From Acidobacteriota bacterium (GTDB lineage: Bacteria; Acidobacteriota; Terriglobia; Terriglobales; Acidobacteriaceae): a stretch of DNA of 46,735 nucleotides. Shown here in pieces: positions 40,333-46,735 of this stretch. The notes beneath the pieces were generated by a model, which saw only the letters and a list, made by a program, of their open reading frames with translations, had not been told where the DNA came from and searched no databases. The stretch's first letter is position 1. Every line of letters begins with the position of its first letter. The stretch covers positions 1-46,735 of the forward strand of contig JAJYSV010000031.1 of assembly GCA_021793405.1 (NCBI GenBank), given 5' to 3'. The position numbers and the translations under genes are program-made.

Positions 40333-43152
40333 TCAATGCGCAATTGCTCCATGTTGTTTCACTAGAAATCTGCGAAACAGCTTCTCGACTTCCACAATCC
40401 ACAGAACACTGCTGGCCACTACAGTACAGCGTAGCCACTGTGCAGCCGAAATAGCTGTGACGCCCATCGCCCTTTGAAAGACCGGTACATCCAAAATCAT
40501 CAACTGCAACGCGAGAGATATGGCAATTGTCCCCCAAAGCCACCGATTTCGGAAGATTCCGCGAAAGGCGCTGGCAAGGCTGCTGCGCGCATTGAGTGCG
40601 TTGAACAACTGGAAAAGGATCAGAGTGGTGAAAGCCAGCGAACGGCGAAGTTCCATCGTTCCCTCGTTGACACCGTAAAAAAATACCCACAAGGTTCCGG
40701 CGGCCATCACCGCCGCCACCAGGCCGATATCCACAATCATGGGGCGATTGACGATGTTTTGTCCGGCGGGAAAGGGACGATGCCGCATGATCTCCGGTGT
40801 TGGAGGGTCAAGCCCCAGGGCCAGGGCTGGCGCTCCATCGGTAATCAGATTGATCCACAGGATCTGCACGGCCAATAACGGAAGGACCAGGTTATTGCCG
40901 GTGTCTCTTTCCAGCGGCACCGCCAGCAGGACGCCAAAAAAGAGCGTCAGGATCTCTCCGGAATTCGAGGTCAACAGGTAGCGCAGGAATTTCCGAATGT
41001 TGTCGAACAGGGTGCGGCCTTCTTCGATCGCCGCCACGATGGTGGCAAAATTATCGTCCGTCACCACCATGTCGGCGGCTTCCTTGGCGACGTCAGTGCC
41101 GGTAATGCCCATGGCAATGCCGATATCTGCCGCTTTCAGAGCCGGGGCATCGTTGACTCCATCGCCAGTCATGGCTACGATTTCGCCATTCCGCTGCAGC
41201 GCGCGAACAATGCGCAGCTTGTGTTCCGGATTGACTCTCGCAAAGACAGAGACGTGGCGCAGCGCGGAGGCCAGCTCCTCCACATCCATGGCTGCCAGCT
41301 GTTTTCCTGTGATCACTTCATTGTCTGCGGCAATGCCCAGGTCGCGCGCAATCGCCAGTGCGGTGGCCGCATGGTCGCCGGTAATCATGATCGTGCGAAC
41401 CCCTGCGGCGGATGCTTTGGCGACCGCCTCTCTGGCTTCGGGGCGCGGTGGGTCGATCATCCCGACCAGACCGAGGAAGGTGAGTCCCTGCTCGAGTTGT
41501 TCTCCTGTTTCTTCTTCTGCGATCACCGTTTTGCACGGCATGGGCTTCATGGCGATGCCCAGCGCCCGCAGCGCATGTGCCGCCATCTCTTCATGCGTTC
41601 GTAGAATCTCGGCTCTTCGCTCTTCCGTCAGAGTCCGTATACTCCCCGCGACTGCCTCATGGGTACATCGCGGCAACAGAACATCCGCCGCGCCTTTGGT
41701 CAGCAATGGGCACGGCCCGAACAAGCCGCCGTCTTCTTCGGCGATAGATTGGTGCAGCGTGCTCATGCGCTTGCGTTCGGAAGAAAATGGAATCTCGCTC
41801 ACGCGAGGGTAGCGGCGGTTCCATTCGGCCAGATCGATTCCTGCCCGGACGGCCGCCGTAAGCAATGCGGCCTCGGTGGGATCGCCTTGAACCTTCGGGC
41901 CGTCGTCTGTCGGCTGAAGCGCGGCGTTATTGACCAGGGCAGCTGCCTGCAGTGTGGCGATCAGTTCATCTCTCAGCGGCGCGGGAACTTCGCCTCCCTC
42001 CGGCAATGACCAGGAACCGCCGGACGCATAGCCGGTTGCGGAAGTGATAGCGCGGCCCGACGCGGTGACCACCAGGCGCACGGTCATTTCGTTCAGCGTC
42101 ATGGTGCCGGTTTTGTCAGAAGCGATGACGGTCGTTTCGCCCAGAGTCTCCACTGCAGTCAGGTGACGAATAATCGCTCCGCGACGCGCCATCCTCTGTA
42201 CACCCAGAGCCAGCACGATCGTGACCACGGCCGCCATGCCCTCCGGCGTGGCTGCTACCGCAAGAGCTACGCCGAAGAGCAGCGCGCGAAGGATCAGGTC
42301 TCCGTCGTGTACCCCGTGCAGCAGCAGGAGCGTTGCCACCACCACGACCGCAATGACGACCACGGCCACACCCAGCCTCTTCCCCAGCCGCTCCAACTCC
42401 TTCTGCAGCGGAGTTTCCCGTTCCTCGGTCTGGTGCAAGAGAGCCGCGATCTTTCCGAACTCTGTGTGTACCCCCGTGGAAGTGACCAGCGCCCTGGCGT
42501 GGCCGCTGATGGCAATGGTGCCGGAAAAAATCATGTTGTGTCGATCGGATGGAGCGGTGTCGTGGGGCAGCACTGCCGTGGTTTTCAATACCGGCAGACT
42601 TTCTCCGGTGAGTGCTGCTTCCTGTGTGTGGAAGGCAGTCACTTCCAGCAGGCGCGCGTCGGCTGCAATCCGATCCCCCTCGCGCACTATCAGCAAATCT
42701 CCGGGCACCAGCCGGCTTGCTTCGATGCGCTGCACCTGTCCGTCGCGCATCACTGATGCCTCAGCCGGAGTCATGGAACGCAGCGCCGCCAATGCCCGAT
42801 CGGCACGTTCCTCCTGCAGAAAGCCGAAGACAGCATTCAGGAGGATGATGGCGAAGATGGCCAGCGCTTCGTACGGCAGAGTCTCTTCATGTTCCAGCGA
42901 CCACACCAGCAGCGAAACGACTACCGCCGCCAGCAGCAGATAGACCTGGACGTTGCGGAACTGACGCAGAAAGCGCAGGATTGTCCGTCGTTTTGCAGGT
43001 CTGCTCAGCGAATTCGGACCATACTGTGCGAGGCGATTCCGAGCCTCCTGCGAGCTCAAGCCCAGTTGGAGATTTCCGTGATAATGCGCCAGGGCCTGCG
43101 TCGGACTGAGTTCGTGCGGCACGTCACGGAGTTGATGTAGCGCCTCTGCCAT
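40333..43152 (-). CDS. P-type cation ATPase, SERCA-like (P2A)
   Basis: A 939-residue P-type ATPase. TGES lies at 182-185, the phosphorylated Asp346 in SDKTGTMT, and the hinge motif reads TGDGVNDAPALKAADIGIAMG. Membrane ion ligands resemble the calcium pump: PEGM in M4 (303-306), NSGEI in M5 and NLITDGAPALALGLDPP in M6. It most likely exports calcium, using ATP; magnesium or manganese is possible. A GAGG site lies seven bases before ATG 43152. Followed immediately by the AI-2E gene (TGA-ATG). Confidence 0.9.
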   Translation of the reverse strand: MAEALHQLRDVPHELSPTQALAHYHGNLQLGLSSQEARNRLAQYGPNSLSRPAKRRTILRFLRQFRNVQVYLLLAAVVVSLLVWSLEHEETLPYEALAIFAIILLNAVFGFLQEERADRALAALRSMTPAEASVMRDGQVQRIEASRLVPGDLLIVREGDRIAADARLLEVTAFHTQEAALTGESLPVLKTTAVLPHDTAPSDRHNMIFSGTIAISGHARALVTSTGVHTEFGKIAALLHQTEERETPLQKELERLGKRLGVAVVVIAVVVVATLLLLHGVHDGDLILRALLFGVALAVAATPEGMAAVVTIVLALGVQRMARRGAIIRHLTAVETLGETTVIASDKTGTMTLNEMTVRLVVTASGRAITSATGYASGGSWSLPEGGEVPAPLRDELIATLQAAALVNNAALQPTDDGPKVQGDPTEAALLTAAVRAGIDLAEWNRRYPRVSEIPFSSERKRMSTLHQSIAEEDGGLFGPCPLLTKGAADVLLPRCTHEAVAGSIRTLTEERRAEILRTHEEMAAHALRALGIAMKPMPCKTVIAEEETGEQLEQGLTFLGLVGMIDPPRPEAREAVAKASAAGVRTIMITGDHAATALAIARDLGIAADNEVITGKQLAAMDVEELASALRHVSVFARVNPEHKLRIVRALQRNGEIVAMTGDGVNDAPALKAADIGIAMGITGTDVAKEAADMVVTDDNFATIVAAIEEGRTLFDNIRKFLRYLLTSNSGEILTLFFGVLLAVPLERDTGNNLVLPLLAVQILWINLITDGAPALALGLDPPTPEIMRHRPFPAGQNIVNRPMIVDIGLVAAVMAAGTLWVFFYGVNEGTMELRRSLAFTTLILFQLFNALNARSSLASAFRGIFRNRWLWGTIAISLALQLMILDVPVFQRAMGVTAISAAQWLRCTVVASSVLWIVEVEKLFRRFLVKQHGAIAH

Positions 43153-43328
43153 CCGAGTTCCTCAGTGATTCTGCGATTGCAGGTGCCTTGCGAGACAAAT
43201 GACAAGCGAACAGGTTCATTATTGGCCAATTCGAACGATTTCGCTGTGATGTCGCTCTGGCGCGTGCGTGATTACTGCGAATGAGATGCCGGTAGCGACC
43301 GCCGGTGACATGGAAAGATATTCCCCCC

Positions 43329-43342
43329 GTGATTCGAATCAC
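43329..43342. promoter_or_regulatory. Palindrome in the divergent promoter region
   Basis: GTGATTCGAATCAC is a perfect 14-base palindrome between the divergent ATPase and efflux genes, about 50 bases before ATG 43392. Shortly downstream is a possible promoter, TTGCCA (43348-43353) and TAGATA (43370-43375), 16 bases apart. It may be a repressor site for the efflux operon. Confidence 0.4.
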
Positions 43343-43391
43343 TGCGATTGCCAGGGCGAAGCATGACTATAGATATGTCTGGAGTGGGTCG

Positions 43392-44837
43392 ATGGGTACG
43401 GTACCGTCCAAGGTCGGACCCGTCCCGGAGCTGGTGAATCCCAGCCCGGTGCAGAAATCTGTACGTCGTGAACCAGCGAAGTGGCAGCGGTGGGGAATTG
43501 TCACGGGCCTGGTACTTGCTCTGACGGCTGGTGGTCTCTTCTGGCGCAGCCATCGGCAGAATTCGATTGTCTACGAGACTGTTCCCGTGGAACGGGGCGT
43601 CCTGCAGGCGAAGGTGACGGCGACCGGGAACCTGAATGCGGTCGTCGAGGTCATGGTCAGCAGCCAGGTTTCCGGAAACATCAAGGCGCTGTACGCGGAT
43701 TGGAACAGCCGCGTTAAAAAAGGGCAGCTGGTGGCGCTGATCGATCCGGAGGTCTTCCAGGCGCAGGTCGATCAGTCCAGCGCTTCCTCGCGGTCCGCGC
43801 ACGCATCCACGTTGACGGCGGAGGCCCAGCTAGCCAAGGCACGGGCCGATCGAAGCGCTGCGGTGGCCAACGAAAAGAATGCCCAGGCGCTTGCCGCAAA
43901 GGATATGGCCAATCAGGTGAATGTCAAAGCGCAGTGGGAACGCGCGCAGAGACTATTCAGGGAAGGCATCCTGGCCCGGCAGGATTACGACACGACGCGG
44001 TCAAATTACGGATCAGCGAATGCGCAGGTGATCGCCGATCTGACGCAGATCGTGGCGGCGCAGGAGAATGTTCGTTCCGCCGAGGCTGCGCTGCAGGTGG
44101 CGGGGAGTCAGTTGAGCGCTGCCGGGGCACAGGCGCGCGAGGCGTTAGCGTTGCTGCGTCAGGCGCAGATCAATCTCGATCGAACACGCATCACCGCACC
44201 CGTCGATGGAACCGTCGTCGCACGTCGCATGGATGTAGGCCAGACCGTGGCCTCGACTCTGAATCCGCCGACGATCTTCGAAATTGCTCAGGACCTGACC
44301 AAAATGCAGGTGGACACCAACGTCGATGAGTCGGACATCGGCAAGATCGAACGGGGCCAGCATGCCACCTTCCTCGTGGACTCCTATCCGAACACCGCTT
44401 TTCAGGGAGTGGTCGCCGAGATACGCAAGGCGCCGATCGTCACGCAGAATGTGGTGACCTACGATGTGGTGATCTCCGTCGACAATTCCGATCTTCGACT
44501 TTTTCCCGGCATGACGGCCAACGTGACGATTCTGACGGCGAAGTTGGACAATACGTTGAAGGTTCCCAACTCGGTCCTGCGTTTTCGACCCTCCGCAGCC
44601 GTCCTGAAAAAAAATGGACTGTCGCCGGCAAAGCCGGATGCGTCGCAAGTCTACGTGCTTACCGGCGGGAAGCTCAAGTCGATGCCAGTTACATTCGGAC
44701 TCTCGGATGGCCGGTATACAGCTTTTTCTTCCAGCGAGATTCAGCCAGGGGAACAGGTTGTAGTGAGAGCGACGACGAAGGAGAATTCGTCGAACGGAAC
44801 GCAGTCTCCTGCAAGGCCGATGATGCCAAGGATGTAA
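43392..44837 (+). CDS. MacA/HlyD-type efflux periplasmic adaptor
   Basis: A 481-residue membrane fusion protein. One N-terminal helix (about 34-54), a barrel-sandwich (biotinyl-lipoyl-like) domain split by a long coiled-coil hairpin (about 115-235, Ala/Gln-rich), the GTVVARRMDVGQTVAS block, and the beta-barrel and membrane-proximal domains. It bridges an inner-membrane ABC pump to an outer-membrane channel. ATG 43392 has GGAG eight bases ahead; the longer frame from 43305 does not. It is directly upstream of the MacB-like ATPase and permease genes. Confidence 0.9.
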   Translation: MGTVPSKVGPVPELVNPSPVQKSVRREPAKWQRWGIVTGLVLALTAGGLFWRSHRQNSIVYETVPVERGVLQAKVTATGNLNAVVEVMVSSQVSGNIKALYADWNSRVKKGQLVALIDPEVFQAQVDQSSASSRSAHASTLTAEAQLAKARADRSAAVANEKNAQALAAKDMANQVNVKAQWERAQRLFREGILARQDYDTTRSNYGSANAQVIADLTQIVAAQENVRSAEAALQVAGSQLSAAGAQAREALALLRQAQINLDRTRITAPVDGTVVARRMDVGQTVASTLNPPTIFEIAQDLTKMQVDTNVDESDIGKIERGQHATFLVDSYPNTAFQGVVAEIRKAPIVTQNVVTYDVVISVDNSDLRLFPGMTANVTILTAKLDNTLKVPNSVLRFRPSAAVLKKNGLSPAKPDASQVYVLTGGKLKSMPVTFGLSDGRYTAFSSSEIQPGEQVVVRATTKENSSNGTQSPARPMMPRM

Positions 44838-44845
44838 GGAGAGCG

Positions 44846-45589
44846 ATGCCGGAACTGATCGAAACGAGCGAGCTCACCAAGACGTACAGTCTAGGGGAAG
44901 TGACTGTGAATGCCCTGTGCGGCGTCACGTTGACGGTGAAGCGAGGTTCGTTTGTCGCCATCATGGGGGAGTCGGGCTCAGGCAAATCGACTCTGATGAA
45001 TCTTCTTGGCTGCCTGGATCGCCCGACCTCGGGACGCTACTGGCTGGATGGCACCGCGGTGGAAGGGCTTGATCGCGATCGGCTGGCGGAGATCCGCAAT
45101 CAGAAAATCGGCTTCGTCTTTCAGAATTTCAATCTTCTGCCGCGCATGAGCGCCAAAGAGAACGTGCAGTTGCCCCTATTGTATCGAGACGGCGAGCCGA
45201 TCGATGACGAGGAGCGCGCGCTGCGCGTGCTCGCACTGGTGGGGCTGGCGGGAAGAGAGGACAGTCTGCCCACGCAGCTTTCCGGAGGCCAGCAGCAGCG
45301 GCTGGCGATCGCACGGGCGCTGATCAACGAGCCGGAAATTCTGCTGGCCGACGAGCCCACCGGTCAACTCGATTCACACACCAGCGCCGAGATCATGCAC
45401 ATCTTCCAGCGGCTGAATCAGACCGAGGGAATTACCGTGATCGTGGTGACCCACTCGGAGGAGGTGGCGCGCTTCGCACACCGAATCATTACCTTTCGCG
45501 ATGGAAGGATCGAAGGCGACCGAAGAGACCTGGCCCCGTTCGCAGATGCTGCGGAGACCCGTGCGCCGCTGGTGGAGGTGTCGCCGTGA
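44846..45589 (+). CDS. MacB-type ABC transporter ATPase (LolD/MacB family)
   Basis: A 247-residue ABC ATPase. Walker A is GESGSGKS (41-48), the Q-loop is [10 protein letters not shown], the signature is [15 protein letters not shown] and Walker B is [22 protein letters not shown] is the common form. AAGGAG precedes its ATG. It overlaps the permease by four bases (GTGA). With the adaptor and permease it makes a tripartite efflux system for macrolides, peptides or lipid-like compounds; the substrate is unknown. Confidence 0.93.
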   Translation: MPELIETSELTKTYSLGEVTVNALCGVTLTVKRGSFVAIMGESGSGKSTLMNLLGCLDRPTSGRYWLDGTAVEGLDRDRLAEIRNQKIGFVFQNFNLLPRMSAKENVQLPLLYRDGEPIDDEERALRVLALVGLAGREDSLPTQLSGGQQQRLAIARALINEPEILLADEPTGQLDSHTSAEIMHIFQRLNQTEGITVIVVTHSEEVARFAHRIITFRDGRIEGDRRDLAPFADAAETRAPLVEVSP

Positions 45590-46735
45590 AGCGCCTGAGA
45601 TCTGCAATGCGCATCGCGTTCCGGGCGCTGCAGGTGAACAAGTTGCGCTCCGTGCTGACCATGCTGGGCATCGTGATCGGCGTGGCGGCGGTGATTGCGA
45701 CGGCTGCCATCGGCTCCGGAGCCAAGCAGCGGATTCAGCAGCAGATTGCGAGCATTGGCAGCAATATCATCATCATCATTCCCGGCAGTCTCACCAGTTC
45801 CGGCATGCGCATGGGTACCGGCAATGCGATCAGTCTTACAGAATCCGATGCGCGTGAACTTTCCCTGCAGTGCCCTGATATCGCGCAGGCCGTGCCCGTA
45901 GTGCGGGGCGGAGCGCAGATCGTTTACGAGAACAGCAACTGGGCCACCATTCTTTTTGGCACCACCCCCGGTTTTCTCCAGGTGCGCGATATCTCAGTTG
46001 CAGATGGCGCGCCCTTCACGCAACAGGATGTCGACTCGGCAAGTAAGGTGGCATTGTTGGGTCCCACCGTGGCCGCAAACCTGTTCGGCGACATCAACCC
46101 GATCGGCCGCTCGATTCGCATCAAGAGCGTCCCCTTCACGGTGGTCGGTGTGCTCGGACGGAAAGGGCAATCCCCGACGGGCCAGGACCAGGATGACGTG
46201 ATTCTGCTGCCCGTTTCCACAGCCAAGCGCAAAGTCATCGGCATCAAATCAGCCAATGCCGATGCGGTGGATGCCATTATGGTGCAGGCCAAAACGGGCG
46301 AACGGATCGATGTCGCACAGGAAGAAGCCAAATCGCTGCTGCGGCAGCGTCATCACCTGATGCCGTCGGAAGAAGACGACTTCTCCATCCGCAACATGCA
46401 GGAGATCTTCGCTGCGCAGGCCGCTTCGTCTCGCATCATGTCCATCATGCTGGCGGCGGTGGCTTCGGTTTCTCTGGTGGTCGGCGGCATTGGCATTATG
46501 AACATCATGCTGGTTTCGGTTCGGGAGAGAACCCGAGAAATTGGCTTGCGCCAAGCTGTTGGAGCCAAGACCCGCGACATTCTCACCCAGTTTCTGGTCG
46601 AGGCGGTCACGCTTTCGATTGCCGGGGGGTGCGCTGGAATCGTTCTCGGCATCGGTGCGTCCGTCATCATTTCTGCGCTGGCGAACTGGAATACGGTAGT
46701 GAGCCCGGGCGCGGTGCTGCTCGCGGTCTTTTTCT
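45586..46735 (+). CDS. MacB-type ABC transporter permease, cut by window end
   Basis: The first 383 residues of a MacB/FtsX-family permease; the stop lies beyond the window. It starts at GTG 45586 with GGAGGTG ahead. The N-terminal helix (ALQVNKLRSVLTMLGIVIGVAAVI, about 15-40) is followed by the periplasmic MacB domain (about 45-270) and the start of the FtsX core, with VVGGIGIMNIMLVSVRERTREIGLRQAVGAKTRDIL (about 300-335). It is the mechanical transmission pump that works with the ATPase at 44846 and the adaptor at 43392. Confidence 0.92.
   Translation, partial: MKRLRSAMRIAFRALQVNKLRSVLTMLGIVIGVAAVIATAAIGSGAKQRIQQQIASIGSNIIIIIPGSLTSSGMRMGTGNAISLTESDARELSLQCPDIAQAVPVVRGGAQIVYENSNWATILFGTTPGFLQVRDISVADGAPFTQQDVDSASKVALLGPTVAANLFGDINPIGRSIRIKSVPFTVVGVLGRKGQSPTGQDQDDVILLPVSTAKRKVIGIKSANADAVDAIMVQAKTGERIDVAQEEAKSLLRQRHHLMPSEEDDFSIRNMQEIFAAQAASSRIMSIMLAAVASVSLVVGGIGIMNIMLVSVRERTREIGLRQAVGAKTRDILTQFLVEAVTLSIAGGCAGIVLGIGASVIISALANWNTVVSPGAVLLAVFF

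Noticed and set aside
43329-43342. tRNA T-arm-like sequence GATTCGAATC
   Set aside because: No acceptor stem, anticodon arm or CCA end can be built around it; it is a palindrome in a promoter region.

Overview
The window looks like chromosomal DNA from a free-living Gram-negative bacterium, most probably an acidobacterium (Terriglobia-like). This is inference from gene content: a fused E1 alpha/beta dehydrogenase, a TonB-C-terminal protein with a low-complexity spacer, BIG2 lipoprotein, a Tad locus carrying DUF192 proteins, SERCA-like P-type ATPase, and separate MacA/MacB-type ATPase and permease genes. Base composition looks moderately GC-rich and AGGAG/GGAGG ribosome sites are common. No rRNA, tRNA, CRISPR array, insertion sequence or phage gene was seen.

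Left part (1-6400). A fused 2-oxoacid dehydrogenase E1 gene lies on the minus strand, with its own sigma70 promoter and a bidirectional terminator. Divergent from it is a sigma70 promoter followed by what I read as a fluoride riboswitch, ahead of two DUF190 genes. The first DUF190 gene is broken by a 2-base frameshift and no crcB is present. A KduD-like dehydrogenase and an AsmA-family protein follow.

Sugar cassette and chloride channels (6700-15500). Five tightly packed plus-strand genes (Gfo/Idh/MocA oxidoreductase, TIM-barrel isomerase/epimerase, alpha/beta hydrolase, ribulose-phosphate-epimerase-like protein, ROK kinase) look like one catabolic operon for an unidentified sugar. Next is a MarR regulator whose promoter overlaps a perfect 19-base palindrome; it is followed by two ClC-type channels with CBS domains.

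Tad (Flp) pilus island (15600-38600). The minus strand carries a methyltransferase, a membrane GT-C-like protein and a GT2 glycosyltransferase, then two Flp pilins, DUF192, BIG2 lipoprotein, cpaC and cpaB. A plus-strand TonB-like gene intervenes. The second minus-strand block has two TadE, TadG, PilZ, DUF192, a 31-residue membrane peptide, tadC, tadB, tadA, tadZ/cpaE and the prepilin peptidase. An NtrC-type sigma54 activator and a multi-pass membrane protein diverge from this block. Sites with sigma54 -24/-12 spacing lie before cpaB (perfect consensus), the second pilin and the peptidase gene, so the activator is a good candidate to switch on the pilus.

Right part (38600-46735). A small Lys-rich secreted protein, an AI-2E family membrane protein and a P2A calcium-type ATPase lie on the minus strand. 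Divergent from them is a MacA-MacB-like efflux operon (adaptor, ATPase, permease) whose permease is cut by the window end.
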